Origin: Photobacterium halotolerans DSM 18316
GTDB taxonomy: Bacteria > Pseudomonadota > Gammaproteobacteria > Enterobacterales > Vibrionaceae
Assembly: GCF_000425165.1 (NCBI RefSeq)
Contig: NZ_AULG01000029.1
Location: 1-58,726, forward strand
Direction: 5' to 3'
DNA: 58,726 nucleotides
Of this stretch, positions 28,105-39,176 are shown piece by piece (positions within the stretch are counted from its first letter, which is position 1; every line of letters begins with the position of its first letter). The notes beneath the pieces are model-generated. The model searched no databases, had not been told where the DNA came from, and worked only from the letters and a program-made list of their open reading frames with translations. Made by a program: the position numbers and the translations under genes.

Positions 28105-28928
28105 CAGTAACCTGCGGCGTCAAACTGAGGCGAGAAGCTACGCTGGCGCACCCGCTCGACTTTGGTATCAATTTCGCCGTTTGCTTGCAGGCTCAGCCAG
28201 CGCCATCCGGGGTTGGACTGATCCAGAGCAAAATCGTTGGAGTCAGGTTTAAACTGGATACAGGTCGACGGCGTGGCCAGCACCCGAACCCCCTGATGCA
28301 GCACATCCAGTTCCTGGTGAATATGTCCGCATAATACGGCTTTTACCTGAGGATATGCAGAGACCACCTGCCAAAAGGCCTGATGATTTTTCAGCTGATG
28401 CTGATCCAGCCAGCGGCTGCCGGCAGCCAGCGGATGATGGTGCAGCAACACCAGCGCATGGCGGTCCGGGTAGGCGGCCAGAGCTTGATCAAGCATCTGA
28501 AGCTGCGCCTGGCTTAATTCACCGTGCGGTACGCCTACCACCTGGCTGTCGAGCAGGATCACCTGCCAGTGTTCACCGGCCAGCACCTGATCACAAGCCT
28601 TGATCTGCGGTGAAGGCAGCACGCTTTTCATACTGGGCTGATAGTCGTGGTTACCGGGCAGCCAGAAACAGGGCTGCACCCAGCGCCCGATCCCATCAGC
28701 AAAGCGCTGATAGGAGGCCGGTGTGTGATCCTGCGAGATATCACCCGTTGCGATAATGGCATCAAACGGGCGTAGCTGAGCCGCCACTTCGTCGAGTACG
28801 GCATGAAAGCTGTCTTTTGTTGCAACGCCCAGCAGGCTGCCTGTGGCATCCGCAAACAAATGGGTGTCGGTCAGTTGCAGCAAAAGTACACTATCTGAAT
28901 TATCCTGCGGCAGAGAATAGGTCTGCAA
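28104..28928 (-). CDS. cpdA: 3',5'-cyclic AMP phosphodiesterase
   Basis: Codes for 274 residues. CpdA hydrolyses cAMP and so lowers CRP activity. All calcineurin-type metal motifs are present: LTDTHLF, ATGDISQD, LPGNHDY, LLHHHPL and CGHIHQE. It overlaps yqiA and follows the DUF1249 gene by 28 bases in the nudF operon. Confidence 0.94.
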   Translation of the reverse strand: MQTYSLPQDNSDSVLLLQLTDTHLFADATGSLLGVATKDSFHAVLDEVAAQLRPFDAIIATGDISQDHTPASYQRFADGIGRWVQPCFWLPGNHDYQPSMKSVLPSPQIKACDQVLAGEHWQVILLDSQVVGVPHGELSQAQLQMLDQALAAYPDRHALVLLHHHPLAAGSRWLDQHQLKNHQAFWQVVSAYPQVKAVLCGHIHQELDVLHQGVRVLATPSTCIQFKPDSNDFALDQSNPGWRWLSLQANGEIDTKVERVRQRSFSPQFDAAGY

Positions 28929-28956
28929 AACGTCAAAACCTTGTTGAATGAAATCG

Positions 28957-29385
28957 TTAATAAACCGATTGCTTACTGAGACCGTTCTTCAGGCAGTAAG
29001 CCAGCCAATCTCCCAAAAAGCGATTAACCTGATGTTTTTCATCTTTTTGGTGCATCCGCATATTGGGGTAATCATACCTTGGCTTCAAACGTGAAATCTG
29101 CTGAATAGAACACACTTCTGCCACCCTGGCGTCATGATAAAGCCGCACTTTAAAGGTAGGAACCAGATATTCAGGCAAGCTTGCATCGGTTTCCATTTGC
29201 AGCTGAATCAGCGTGGTGTAGCGGGTTGATTCCAATATCCTGAGCTTATAATCATGGCCGCCGACCTGATAGGCACACTCCTCCCCTACCGCTTCACTTT
29301 TTGGCAGTAATGGAAGCAACTTCGCATAGTTGGTTTCATATAAACGCATGATACCCGCGAGATCGACCGTGTACCTTCTGTTCAC
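28957..29385 (-). CDS. yqiB: DUF1249 protein YqiB
   Basis: Codes for 142 residues, full length for the family. Conserved segments are RRYTVDLAGIMRLYETNYAKLLPLLP-like (residues 3 onward), YTTLIQLQ, VRLYHDARVAEVCSIQ and YPNMRMHQKDEKHQVNRFL. No catalytic motif is evident and the function is unknown. It is conserved between nudF and cpdA across enterics and vibrios; its start overlaps the nudF stop by four bases. Confidence 0.92.
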   Translation of the reverse strand: MNRRYTVDLAGIMRLYETNYAKLLPLLPKSEAVGEECAYQVGGHDYKLRILESTRYTTLIQLQMETDASLPEYLVPTFKVRLYHDARVAEVCSIQQISRLKPRYDYPNMRMHQKDEKHQVNRFLGDWLAYCLKNGLSKQSVY

Positions 29386-30026
29386 AACCCGTCCTTAACC
29401 CAATCGGCCTGCAGTTGGTGATAGTGTAATTGCAACCATTGTAGCGCAATGATGCTGGCTGCATTTTCTATTTTACCAGACACCACCCAATCATACGCTT
29501 CTTCACGGCTGACCACATGCACCTTGATATCCTCACCTTCATCTTCAAGCCCGTGAATACCGGCTGCCAGACGGCTGTCGACACAACCGGCATAGACGCT
29601 CAGGGTTTCCGAACACCCGCCTGAGCTGGACAGATAGCGGGTGATATGGGCGAGCTGCTCAACCTGGATGCCCGCTTCTTCCACCGCTTCCCGGCTGACC
29701 ACCTCTTCCGGGTTTTCGCCCGGTTCAATGATACCGGCCACAATTTCCAGCTGCCAGGGCTGGCAATCACCCACCAGGGCGCCAATTCGGAACTGCTCCA
29801 CCAGCACCACCTGATCACGCACAGGATCGTACGGCAGCAGGGCCGCCGCATGGCCGCGGTCCAGCAGCTCCCGGGTCAGAGTCTGGCTCCAGCCGCCGGC
29901 AAACAAGCGATGGCGGAAACGGAATGCCTTCAGGCTGAAAAAACCCTGATAAAGCGCTTCTTCATGCTCCACTTCGACATCCATCGCGCCGAGCGCTCCA
30001 GGATTATTTCTGGACGGATCAGACAT
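29382..30026 (-). CDS. nudF: ADP-ribose diphosphatase
   Basis: Codes for 214 residues from ATG 30026 (GGAG upstream; the frame runs 83 codons further into the intergenic region). It hydrolyses ADP-ribose to AMP and ribose-5-phosphate. The Nudix box, residues about 101-122, reads G-x5-E-x7-REAVEEAG with all glutamates present. It is the first gene of the run ending with parC and is divergent from tolC. Confidence 0.94.
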   Translation of the reverse strand: MSDPSRNNPGALGAMDVEVEHEEALYQGFFSLKAFRFRHRLFAGGWSQTLTRELLDRGHAAALLPYDPVRDQVVLVEQFRIGALVGDCQPWQLEIVAGIIEPGENPEEVVSREAVEEAGIQVEQLAHITRYLSSSGGCSETLSVYAGCVDSRLAAGIHGLEDEGEDIKVHVVSREEAYDWVVSGKIENAASIIALQWLQLHYHQLQADWVKDGL

Positions 30027-30444
30027 CAGTAATCTCCATGTCACGGACCTTTCACGATTATCGCTCAGGCTCACTGGGGTCACAGTAAACCAAAACAGCA
30101 TTTTTTCATTCATCGCTATTATGACGCAATGGCTGAACTCAACTTTTTTGATAAATGTTGCAGTAATATTTAACGTGACGCGAAAATGAACACTCGTGAT
30201 CTGGCGACTAATGTTAAACTGGTACAATATTACTTTCTTACAAGTAATTTTTTGCTGGCTAATGATGGAAATCAACTACTACCGTTGCGACACTTGTACA
30301 AAAAGATTGCAATTTCCTTCAATAAACAGCATGTTCTTTTGTTAAATTTGCACAAAAAAATCACAATTGATCAGTTTCAAGCAAGGTATCATCAGGTAAA
30401 CTGAACATTGCACATTATTTTGTCAGGACCAGGAAAAAGCATTC
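30027..30444. promoter_or_regulatory. nudF/tolC intergenic region
   Basis: A 418-base AT-rich stretch without a convincing gene; a 72-codon open frame inside it has no protein-like character. It must hold the promoters of both divergent units, but several A/T-rich -10-like hexamers make the choice uncertain. The tolC start has AGGACCAGGAAA upstream. Confidence 0.4.
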
Positions 30445-31737
30445 ATGAAAAAATTGCTTCCGCTTTATCTAGGCTTAGCACTGGGTAGCCTCAGCCCATT
30501 TGCCATGGCTGACGATCTTGCCGATATCTATGAACAAGCCAAACAGCACGACCCTCAGCTGCTACGGGCCGCGGCTGATAAAGATACCGCTTTCGAAGCG
30601 ATTAATTCATCCCGCAGTACGCTATTGCCTCAGATCAATCTGACTGCCGGATTGCAGGCCTCCCGCCTGGACTATGATGATGAAGGATTCACCGGTGGCC
30701 TGAGCCTGAGCCAGTCGCTGTACAATCGCGCCAGCTGGGTCAACCTTGATATCAGCGAGAAACAAGCCCGTCAAAGCGATGCCAGCTATGCTGTTGCTCA
30801 GCAAAACCTGATTTTGCGTGTATCAACTGCGTATTTCTCCGTATTACGTGCGATGGACGATCTGGTATTCGTTCGTGCCGAAAAAGCGGCCGTTGGCCGT
30901 CAGCTGGAACAGACCAAACAGCGCTTTGAAGTCGGCTTGTCTGCCATTACTGACGTACACGATGCACAGGCCCAGTATGACAGCGTTCTGGCTGATGAGA
31001 TCCTGAAAGAAAACGCCCTGACCAACAGTTATGAAGAGCTGCGTGAAATCACAGGTCAGGCACACAAAGATTTATCGGTTCTGGATACCCAGCGTTTCTC
31101 CGCCAGCAGCCCGAACAGCGCGGTGCGCACTCTGCTGGAAAATGCAGAAAAAGAGAACCTGACACTGTTAAGTGCCCGTATTGCCCAGGATGTCTCGCGC
31201 GACCGCATTGCCCTGGCGGAATCAGGTCATTTACCAACCCTGAGCTTTGATGCCGGCTACAGCTACAACGACATGCAGCAAGGCCAAAGCAGTGATGAAG
31301 GAACCATTTCTGCAGGCATTAACCTGAATCTGCCGGTTTACACTGGTGGCCGGGTCACCTCTGAAGTGAAGCAGGCCCAGTATGCTTATGTCTCCTCCAG
31401 TGAAACACTGGAAGAAACCTACCGCGGCGTAGTTAAGAATGTGCGGGCTTTCTATAACAACATCAACGCCTCGATCGGCGCTCTGAAGGCTTACCAGCAG
31501 TCGGTGATCTCGGCCCGCTCAGCACTGGAAGCCACCGAAGCCGGTTTTGATGTCGGTACCCGTACTATCGTTGACGTTCTGGATGCGACCCGCCGTTTGT
31601 ATGATGCCAACCGTCAATTGGCTAATGCCCGTTACGATTACATCATCAGCCAGCTGCAGCTCAAGCAGGCTGTCGGCTCGCTCAATGAGCAGGACATTCT
31701 GGATGTCAACACAGGTCTTATCCCGGCCAAAAAATAA
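30445..31737 (+). CDS. tolC: outer membrane channel TolC
   Basis: Codes for 430 residues with a signal peptide of 22 residues (cut before DDLADIYEQA). TolC trimers form the outer-membrane duct for RND/MFS efflux pumps and type I secretion. The two repeated halves each show long helices rich in Ala/Gln and short beta strands; SLSQSLYNRASW and NLPVYTGGRVTSEV are the usual strand-turn signatures. Shorter than E. coli TolC at the C-terminus, as in vibrios. Divergent from nudF, as in E. coli and V. cholerae. Confidence 0.95.
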   Translation: MKKLLPLYLGLALGSLSPFAMADDLADIYEQAKQHDPQLLRAAADKDTAFEAINSSRSTLLPQINLTAGLQASRLDYDDEGFTGGLSLSQSLYNRASWVNLDISEKQARQSDASYAVAQQNLILRVSTAYFSVLRAMDDLVFVRAEKAAVGRQLEQTKQRFEVGLSAITDVHDAQAQYDSVLADEILKENALTNSYEELREITGQAHKDLSVLDTQRFSASSPNSAVRTLLENAEKENLTLLSARIAQDVSRDRIALAESGHLPTLSFDAGYSYNDMQQGQSSDEGTISAGINLNLPVYTGGRVTSEVKQAQYAYVSSSETLEETYRGVVKNVRAFYNNINASIGALKAYQQSVISARSALEATEAGFDVGTRTIVDVLDATRRLYDANRQLANARYDYIISQLQLKQAVGSLNEQDILDVNTGLIPAKK

Positions 31738-31761
31738 GACTGCAATACTGCCCTGAAACAG

Positions 31762-31789
31762 AAAAAGCGCCTGCAATGGCGCTTTTTTT
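31762..31789 (+). terminator. terminator of tolC
   Basis: Arms aaaaagcgcc and ggcgcttttt with a 6-base loop and extra T. Confidence 0.88.
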
Positions 31790-31884
31790 ATGGGTGTGGC
31801 TCACTCTGTAACCATAGCTTCAGTGCTATGACCTCAGCCACAGTGGCCGCAGACACTCAATCGCTGTACTGCGGCCAGCACCGG

Positions 31885-33315
31885 TCAGCCTTTCCCGCCG
31901 CGGATCGCTTCGATAATTTCTGTGGTTGAACAGCCGTCTTCAAAGTTCAGCACACGTACTTCACCGCCGTTGGCAATCACTTCCTGGCCGCCGGCAATCT
32001 GCTCAGGTTTATAATCACCGCCTTTTACCAGCAGATCCGGCAGGATTTCGCTGATCAGGCGCTGAGGCGTCTCTTCTTTAAACGGCACCACCCAGTCTAC
32101 CGCAGCCAGACCGGCAAGTACGGCCATGCGGCGATCCTCAGGATTCACCGGACGCCCGGCCCCTTTCAGAGCCCGCACTGAACTGTCGGCATTCACTGCC
32201 ACAATCAGGCGATCACCCAGCTTGGCGGCTTCAGTCAGATAAGCGACATGACCGGCATGCAGGATGTCGAAACAACCATTGGTCATCACCACTTTTTCGC
32301 CACGGGCCTTGGCTGCCAGTACCGCTTGTTTGAGCTGGCTTTCAGCCATCACCCCAAAACCGCTGTCCTGGCTGCCGTGCACCGCATTGGTCAGTTCAAT
32401 GGTCGAGAGCGTTGAAGTACCCAGCTTACCGACCACCACACCAGCGGCGGCATTGGCCAGTTTGCAGGCATCAGACAGGGATTTGCCGGCCGACAGCGAA
32501 GCCGCCAGTACCGAGATCACTGTATCACCGGCACCGGTGACATCGTAGACTTCTTTGGCCTGTGTGGGCATGTGCAGCGGCTCCTGACCTTTCTGCAACA
32601 AGGTCATGCCATGCTCGCTGCGCGTGACCAGCAAGGCGTCCAGCTCAAACTGTGCGAGCAACGCCAGCCCTTTTTCCACCAGCTCTTCATCGGTTCTGAC
32701 TTTGCCGGCAACGGCTTCAAATTCAGTCAGGTTGGGGGTCAGCATAGTCGCGCCGCGATAACGCTCGAAGTCTGTCCCTTTCGGATCGATCAGCACTGCC
32801 ACGCCGTAGCGGCGCCCCAGTTCAATCATGGCGCGGACATGCTCCAGTGCCCCTTTGGCATAATCGGACAGTATCATTGCCTTCACGTTCGGCAATGCCA
32901 GTTCCAGCCGTGGCAGGATCAGATCGGCATCCACATCGTGGAAACCTTCTTCAAAATCCAGACGGATCAGTTGCTGCCCGCGGCTCATCACGCGCAGCTT
33001 GGTGATGGTGGGATAATCCGGCAGGGAGACAAAATCACAACGCACTTTGAGCGATGCCAGCTTTTCATTGAGCGCCCGCGCAGCATCATCAATGCCTGTC
33101 AGGCCAACCAGGCGGGCGTGACCACCCAGGGCGGCAATGTTCATGGCTACGTTGGCTGCACCGCCGGGACGCTCTTCAATCTGGTCCACTTTCACAACAG
33201 GTACCGGCGCTTCCGGGGAAATCCGTCCAGTCGGGCCAGTCCAGTAGCGATCCAGCATTACATCACCCACAACCAGCACACTGGCTTGGTCATAATCAGG
33301 CAGCGTCAGTTTCAT
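31885..33315 (-). CDS. hldE: bifunctional heptose 7-phosphate kinase / heptose 1-phosphate adenylyltransferase
   Basis: Codes for 476 residues. It carries two steps of ADP-heptose synthesis for the LPS inner core. Residues 1-320 are a PfkB-type kinase ([17 protein letters not shown]; catalytic [11 protein letters not shown]). Residues 340-476 are a cytidylyltransferase-like domain with [16 protein letters not shown] and the [12 protein letters not shown] loop. It follows glnE with an 85-base gap, the same order as E. coli. Confidence 0.96.
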   Translation of the reverse strand: MKLTLPDYDQASVLVVGDVMLDRYWTGPTGRISPEAPVPVVKVDQIEERPGGAANVAMNIAALGGHARLVGLTGIDDAARALNEKLASLKVRCDFVSLPDYPTITKLRVMSRGQQLIRLDFEEGFHDVDADLILPRLELALPNVKAMILSDYAKGALEHVRAMIELGRRYGVAVLIDPKGTDFERYRGATMLTPNLTEFEAVAGKVRTDEELVEKGLALLAQFELDALLVTRSEHGMTLLQKGQEPLHMPTQAKEVYDVTGAGDTVISVLAASLSAGKSLSDACKLANAAAGVVVGKLGTSTLSTIELTNAVHGSQDSGFGVMAESQLKQAVLAAKARGEKVVMTNGCFDILHAGHVAYLTEAAKLGDRLIVAVNADSSVRALKGAGRPVNPEDRRMAVLAGLAAVDWVVPFKEETPQRLISEILPDLLVKGGDYKPEQIAGGQEVIANGGEVRVLNFEDGCSTTEIIEAIRGGKG

Positions 33316-33400
33316 TCTTCTCTCCGGAACGGTAAAAACAGCGGAATATTATCATAAAAGCCGGTACTGCATACAGGCAGGGCATGTCACTGGCATCGGG

Positions 33401-36271
33401 TTAACATTCAGGTGCCGTGTTGGGTTCAGGCCGGAAAATGGTTTGCCACAATTGCGTCACCAGGTGCCGCTCTGCCGCAAACTGGCTGTCATCGACATAA
33501 GCATCATAGCCGAGCAAATTCAGGCGGTGCATTTCATCACGCAGCGTGCAGTATGCCTGAATCAGCGCCAGCGCCTGATCCTCTTCCAGCACCCCTTTGG
33601 CTGCCATGGTTTCAAACAAACGAATATTATCGGACCAGCGGGTTAAGGCCGGCTGATCAGCGCAATGGCGTAACACCAGATACTGAGTGATAAATTCAAT
33701 GTCCGTAATGCCGCCGGGATCCTGCTTCAGGCCAAACTGCCCCGGTTTTTTTGTGCCGAGGTGCTGGCGCATTTTCTCGCGCATGTCCATCACCTCCTGA
33801 CGCAGCGCACCGGCGTCACGCGGGCGTGACAGTATGTCCGCTCTGACCTTGTCAAAACCGGCCCTGAGTACCGGATCGCCATACACTATGCGCGCACGCA
33901 CCAGTGCCTGATGCTCCCAGGTCCAGGCTTCCTGCGCCTGATAGGCCGCAAAGGCATCCAGCGGGCTGACCAGTAACCCGGATGCGCCAGACGGACGCAA
34001 ACGGACATCAACCTCATACAGTACACCGGATGAGGTACGGGTAGAAAACAGATGAACTATCCTCTGGGTCAGCCGCAGGTAGAACTGACGACCGTCAATG
34101 GCTTTATCGCCATTGGTGTACACCTCTGTCGGGCAGTCATGCAGGAAGACCAGGTCCAGATCGGAACCGTAACCCAGCTCCAGCCCCCCCAGCTTCCCGT
34201 AGCCGATCACACCAAACCCGGTACTGTTGCGCTCAGCCAGATGTGACGGCTCACCATACTTAGCCACCATCTGTAACCAGGCCTGTTTGACCACAGCACC
34301 GATGATCGCTTCCGCCAGATAAGTCAGGTGATCACTGACTTTCATCAGGGGCAGCACATCAGCAATGTCCGCCGCCGCAATACGCAATAACTGCGCCTGC
34401 TTAAACTGGCGGATGGCTTCCATCTGCTGCTCCATATCTTCTTCCGGAATTCTCGCCAGATACTCCTGCAGCTCAGGCTGGTACTGATCCAGAGGGACAG
34501 GATTGTACAGATGCTGAGGGTCGAGCAACTCATCGAGCAGAATAGGGTACTGAGCCAGTTGCTCTGCCACCATAGAGCTGGCCGCACAGAGCCGGACCAG
34601 GTGATCCAGCGCGCCGGGATGTTCGCTCAGCAATTCCAGATAGGTCGTCCGGGTGGCAATACTGACAATCAGACGGGAAACACGATCCAGCACCACAGGT
34701 GCATCTGCACGGGTGACAATACGCGCCAGCACTTCCGGCATCAGGCGGGCCAGCACTTCGCGGCCTCTTGGCCCTATGGTGCGCTTTACCAGCTCGGCTT
34801 TCATATGGCTCAGCACTTCGGCCTGGCGGATGGCATCAGGGGCGGCAACATCGTTCAGAATCGCTGTTACCAGCTCTTCATCCTCGATCATGGTCCACAT
34901 TTCATGATAAGGCTGCGCCGCGGCGTCCTGGCTGTCTTCCTCATCGGCGCCGATAATCTCGTCGAACACTTGGTGGATCTCAGCCATGTGCTGCTGAATC
35001 TGCTGCTGCAGCTCGTGCCAGTCTGAACACCCCATCGCGGTAGCCAGCCGTATTCTGTCCAGCTCGGTATCCGGCAGTGTCTGCGTCTGTTTGTCATTGA
35101 TGGCCTGCAACAGATTTTCCAGACGACGCAGAAAAGCATACCCTTGCTCCAGATGCTGCACCTGCGCTGCCGGCAATAATCCCAGGGTGTTGACGGCATC
35201 CAGCGTTTCCCGCAGGCCGCGGTGCCGCAGGCTGGGCTCCCGCCCGCCACGGATCAACTGGAAGGATTGGGCGATAAATTCGACTTCGCGGATCCCGCCC
35301 GCGCCGAGTTTGATGTTATTGCTCAGACCGCGGCGGCGAACCTCTGAGCTGATCATCGATTTCATCCGGCGCAGTGACTGTATCGCGCTGAAATCAATGT
35401 AGCGGCGGAAGACAAAAGGACGCAGCATCTGCCGCAATGCCTGATAATGGCCGGCGCTTTCGTTGCCCATGACTTTGGCTTTGATCATGGCGTAACGCTC
35501 CCACTCCCGGCCCTGTTCCTGATAATAATCTTCCAGTGCGGCGTAGCTCATCACCAGCGGGCCACTGTCGCCAAACGGGCGCAGACGCATGTCGACCCGA
35601 TAGCAAAAGCCGTCAACTGTCTGTTGATCCAGCGCCTTGATCAGTCTTTGCCCCAGACGGGTAAAAAACTGGGCATTGGCAATGCTGCGCCGTCCGCCCC
35701 GGGTTTCGCCGTTTTCCGGATAGGTAAAAATCAAATCGATATCTGAAGAGAAATTCAGCTCACCGCCACCCAGTTTACCCATGCCCAGGATCAGCATCGG
35801 CTGGGGCTCACCGTCAGCATTGACTGGAGTGCCATATTCTTGACAACACTGCGCGTAGAGCCAGTTATAGGCTTCCATGATCAGCGCCTCGGCCAGGCAG
35901 GACAGGTGCGACAGGCTTTGGCTCAGGGTGGCCCGGCCGGTAAAATCGCGCCAGGCAATCCACACCATTTCACGGCGACGAAAAGCGCGCAGCTCCCTTA
36001 ACAACACGGTTTCGTCGGCCACTGCTGACAGGGCCTCCCTGAGCTCAGAACGGTATTGCTCAGCGCGCTCCCCGACAGCCAGGGTTTGGGACAGCCAGGA
36101 CAGTAAATCACCATCCTGCACCAGGGAGGTCTGTATGAAATCACTGAGACCGAGCACAGCACTCAGTTCGTCGTTCAAATCCGATGGCCACTGGGCCAAT
36201 GCATCAGGGTGAGCCTGCTGCAGCTTTTCCAGTGCCCGTTCAGCAGCGTGTTGCAAGAGTGCGTGTGTCAT
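33401..36271 (-). CDS. glnE: glutamine synthetase adenylyltransferase / adenylyl-removing enzyme
   Basis: Codes for 956 residues from ATG 36271 (AAGGA upstream; the frame extends 29 codons without a site). It switches glutamine synthetase off and on by adenylylation, under PII control. Two nucleotidyltransferase domains are visible, with [20 protein letters not shown] in the N-terminal half and [20 protein letters not shown] in the C-terminal half, joined by helical domains with [20 protein letters not shown]. Probably in one transcript with hldE. Confidence 0.96.
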   Translation of the reverse strand: MTHALLQHAAERALEKLQQAHPDALAQWPSDLNDELSAVLGLSDFIQTSLVQDGDLLSWLSQTLAVGERAEQYRSELREALSAVADETVLLRELRAFRRREMVWIAWRDFTGRATLSQSLSHLSCLAEALIMEAYNWLYAQCCQEYGTPVNADGEPQPMLILGMGKLGGGELNFSSDIDLIFTYPENGETRGGRRSIANAQFFTRLGQRLIKALDQQTVDGFCYRVDMRLRPFGDSGPLVMSYAALEDYYQEQGREWERYAMIKAKVMGNESAGHYQALRQMLRPFVFRRYIDFSAIQSLRRMKSMISSEVRRRGLSNNIKLGAGGIREVEFIAQSFQLIRGGREPSLRHRGLRETLDAVNTLGLLPAAQVQHLEQGYAFLRRLENLLQAINDKQTQTLPDTELDRIRLATAMGCSDWHELQQQIQQHMAEIHQVFDEIIGADEEDSQDAAAQPYHEMWTMIEDEELVTAILNDVAAPDAIRQAEVLSHMKAELVKRTIGPRGREVLARLMPEVLARIVTRADAPVVLDRVSRLIVSIATRTTYLELLSEHPGALDHLVRLCAASSMVAEQLAQYPILLDELLDPQHLYNPVPLDQYQPELQEYLARIPEEDMEQQMEAIRQFKQAQLLRIAAADIADVLPLMKVSDHLTYLAEAIIGAVVKQAWLQMVAKYGEPSHLAERNSTGFGVIGYGKLGGLELGYGSDLDLVFLHDCPTEVYTNGDKAIDGRQFYLRLTQRIVHLFSTRTSSGVLYEVDVRLRPSGASGLLVSPLDAFAAYQAQEAWTWEHQALVRARIVYGDPVLRAGFDKVRADILSRPRDAGALRQEVMDMREKMRQHLGTKKPGQFGLKQDPGGITDIEFITQYLVLRHCADQPALTRWSDNIRLFETMAAKGVLEEDQALALIQAYCTLRDEMHRLNLLGYDAYVDDSQFAAERHLVTQLWQTIFRPEPNTAPEC

Positions 36272-36381
36272 ATCAATTCCTTGGCAATCAGTCAGGGCTC
36301 TCCGCCCAGCATCGCAGTCAATCACCCGAGCCTGGTCAGGTTTCTCAGGTATAAGCAATAAGATAACGGATTACGACAACA

Positions 36382-36403
36382 ACGCCCACCTGTCGGTGGG
36401 CGT
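36382..36403 (-). terminator. terminator downstream of chemoreceptor gene
   Basis: A perfect 9-base stem acgcccacc/ggtgggcgt with a 4-base loop; the minus-strand tail is only moderately T-rich. Confidence 0.6.
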
Positions 36404-36442
36404 CTGAGTGTAATCATGGAGCGAAGAACAATCCGGGATCGG

Positions 36443-38041
36443 TCAGATGCGGAAGGCCTGGATTTTCTGTTCCAAATCGGCTGACTGGCCTTTCATCGTA
36501 TCCGCCGTTTCTGTCAGCTCAGTGACGACCACCACAGAAGCCTCCACTAACTCCCTGACATTATTAAGGTTTTGGTTCATCTCTTCCGCCACCGCGCTTT
36601 GCTGTTCAGAGGCAGTCGCAATCTGGAAGTTCATATCATTGATGCGCTGAACCTGCTGGACAATCTTATCCAGCTCGCCGCCAGCACTGGTCACCAGATC
36701 CACCCCTTCTGCCGCCTCAACCACACTTTGCTCCATCAGGCCGACAGCCTGCTTGGCACTGTCTTGCAACTGACCAATCATGTCCTGAATTTCGACGGTG
36801 GCCACCTGGGTGCGCTGCGCCAGGTTACGCACTTCATCGGCTACCACGGCAAATCCTCGCCCGGCATCACCGGCCCGCGCCGCTTCAATAGCAGCATTGA
36901 GCGCCAGCAGGTTAGTTTGCTCGGAAATGCCCTGAATGGTGACAATCACGCTGCCAATTTTTTCCACCCGGTTTTCGACCTGGGTCACGGCTTCGGCAGA
37001 GGCACGGATATCGGTGGACAGCTGATCAATGGTGGCGATCGTTTTCACCACAAATTCCTGCCCCTGATGCGCCTGCTTCGCTGTCCCTTCGGTGGCACCG
37101 GACGCTTCACGCGCGTGCTCGGCCACGGTTTGCACCGTAGAGGTCATTTCGCTCATGGCAGAAGCCAGCTGGTCAATCTCATGAAACTCTTCCTGCGCCG
37201 ACTCTTTGGTTTCCTGCATGCTCATTGACATCACATCCGCCAGCTCATGCAGTTCACCCGACACACTGCGCTGATTCTGAATCACCTCTTTGAGCTGGAG
37301 ACGGGTACGTTCCAGTTCGCGCGCCAAATCCCCGTATTCATCCTGACAGTTCATCACTATCGGCTGAGAAAGATCGCGGTTGGCCAGACGCTTAATGGCA
37401 TCGGCCAGATAACCGGTCTGACGCAGCATCAGGCTGGCAGCCCCTAACAGCAACACCATGAAAGCCAGGATCATCAGGGCCGTCTGCCAGGCTATCTGCA
37501 CCATATAGGCGCTGTAGTAACTGTCGGCGTTATCGGCAGACTGCGAAGCGATCACTAACCAGTGGCCGCTGCCGGCCAGTGGCACGGCATATTCAAACCG
37601 CTTGCCGCCGTCCAGAGTCAGGGCACGCTCACTGCTTAACTGGGACAGCACAGAGCCGAGCGGCTGGCCGCCTTCAGCGGAACGACTCAGCGCCTTGATC
37701 TGCTCAGCGCCGGGATGACCCAGTACCCGGCCATTCTCTGTGTTGACCAGGTAGTAATACGCACCGTCCGCACTTTTTTGCGCCTGCACCGCAGCAAGGG
37801 CCATCGCCTGCCCCTGCTCGCCCTGAGACAAGAGGCTGCTGAACATAGCCGCTTGTTTTTGCGCCTGCTCTCTGACTTGCTCTTTCTGAATATCAATTAC
37901 TGACTGATAGAAAATACTGGCGTCCCACAATTGTTTCCCTACCAGTAAGAAGGTACTGAATACCATCAGTACGATGAGTTTGGGTACTAGCCTGATATTA
38001 CTCAGCCCTTTTTCCCAGGGTTTGAAAGCCATGTCAGCCAT
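36443..38041 (-). CDS. methyl-accepting chemotaxis protein
   Basis: Codes for 532 residues. Membrane helices at about 20-40 and 185-208 enclose a periplasmic sensor with sCache character (YYYLVNTENGRVLGHPG, FEYAVPLAGSGHWLVIAS). A HAMP domain follows (ADAIKRLANRDLSQPI), then the signalling domain whose tip is SEQTNLLALNAAIEAARAGDAGRGFAVVADEVRNLAQ-type, all consensus. Ligand unknown. No chemotaxis genes are adjacent, so it is an orphan receptor. I see no complete sigma-28 promoter. Confidence 0.94.
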   Translation of the reverse strand: MADMAFKPWEKGLSNIRLVPKLIVLMVFSTFLLVGKQLWDASIFYQSVIDIQKEQVREQAQKQAAMFSSLLSQGEQGQAMALAAVQAQKSADGAYYYLVNTENGRVLGHPGAEQIKALSRSAEGGQPLGSVLSQLSSERALTLDGGKRFEYAVPLAGSGHWLVIASQSADNADSYYSAYMVQIAWQTALMILAFMVLLLGAASLMLRQTGYLADAIKRLANRDLSQPIVMNCQDEYGDLARELERTRLQLKEVIQNQRSVSGELHELADVMSMSMQETKESAQEEFHEIDQLASAMSEMTSTVQTVAEHAREASGATEGTAKQAHQGQEFVVKTIATIDQLSTDIRASAEAVTQVENRVEKIGSVIVTIQGISEQTNLLALNAAIEAARAGDAGRGFAVVADEVRNLAQRTQVATVEIQDMIGQLQDSAKQAVGLMEQSVVEAAEGVDLVTSAGGELDKIVQQVQRINDMNFQIATASEQQSAVAEEMNQNLNNVRELVEASVVVVTELTETADTMKGQSADLEQKIQAFRI

Positions 38042-38276
38042 AATTATTGTTTCTCCTTTGTCCTAGGATCTGTTGATCCTAAAGCGGTTCAGTCCTCGAA
38101 CGCTTTGAATCATCGGCCTGGCTGCAAGGAGCCAGTGTTGAATAAGTTGTCTGCAAACCGGCAAAAATGCCGTCTGTGCTCAGAACAGGCTTGCAATTAA
38201 CTCAGCAACACCAGTAAATTCAACTTGCCAGCGGTACTGAGTATCATATATGCCTGTATTAAATATCTGAAATTGA

Positions 38277-39073
38277 ATGATGAAAAAGATCGACGGTGTC
38301 AAACATGAACTGAATCCCATGAGCCTGGTGGCGCTGGTATTGTCATTCGTGTCACTGGCTCTGGTCACCAGCCTGTTCTTTATACCGCGTGATGACAGGG
38401 TTTATTCACTGTTTATCACCATAGATACGCTGATCTGTCTGGTATTCTGGCTCCAGCTCACCTCTGATCTGCTGCGAAGCCAAAACAAAAAAGCCTTCCT
38501 GAAAACACACTGGCCCGATTACCTTGCCAGCATACCTATCATCGAGCCGTTACGCTTTATCGTCTGGTGCAGATATTCCGGGTAATACGTCTGATCCGCT
38601 CCGGCCAGCAGCTCCTGCGGCATATTCTGGATTACCGCCGTGAAGCCACCATAGCCACTATTGTCCTGCTTCTCACTGTACTGGTTACCGTCGGCTCCTC
38701 CTTGATCCTTATCATTGAAAGTCACGATCCCAATGCCAATATTCAGTCGGCCGATGATGCTATCTGGTGGGTCTTTGTCACTATCTCCACAGTAGGTTAC
38801 GGGGATCACTATCCGGTGACGACACTGGGTAAAATACTGGCGACCGTGATTATTACCTGCGGCGTTGGCCTGTTCGGTATGGTGGCCGGTTTGATCAGCT
38901 CGTTTGTATCAGACCCCGACCGACACAAGCCTTCCGCCCGCCACCATGATCAAAAGCACTGGGAGAAGATCCTTGATAACCAGGAGCTGTTGCTCAAGCG
39001 CATAGATGATCTTGAGCAGCGCCTGGCCGAATCGACCCAGTACAACGGGAAAGACAACGAAAAAGAAAAATAA
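38277..39073 (+). pseudogene. voltage-gated potassium channel, split by a frameshift
   Basis: Two overlapping frames form one channel. The first (38277-38585) has helices S1-S3 and stops at TAA after IEPLRFIVWCRYSG. The second continues with QIFRVIRLIRSG (arginine-rich S4), S5, the pore with selectivity filter TVGYGD, S6 and a cytoplasmic coiled-coil tail to 39073. Adding one base near 38561 would restore an FIRLVQIFRV join. So one base has been lost, either a true inactivating mutation or a sequencing error. If intact the protein would have about 265 residues, in the usual range for a KvAP-like bacterial channel. The 38042-38276 gap holds nothing recognised. Confidence 0.85.
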
Positions 39074-39111
39074 CACAGCCTCCACCAAAGGCGGTGATTA
39101 AGGGAAACAAC

Positions 39112-39144
39112 AAAAAACGCCTTCTGAATCAGAAGGCGTTTTTT
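39112..39144. terminator. bidirectional terminator, channel gene / ygiF
   Basis: A 16-base perfect stem (aaaaaacgccttctga with its complement) around a single base. Confidence 0.9.
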
Positions 39145-39176
39145 GTGTACAGCTGCTGTGGCAGATGGGGGAGAGA

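Noticed and set aside
38042..38160. A sigma-28 promoter for the chemoreceptor
   Set aside because: A GCCGATGA -10-like motif exists on the minus strand near 38110-38117, but no TAAA-type -35 lies at the right spacing.
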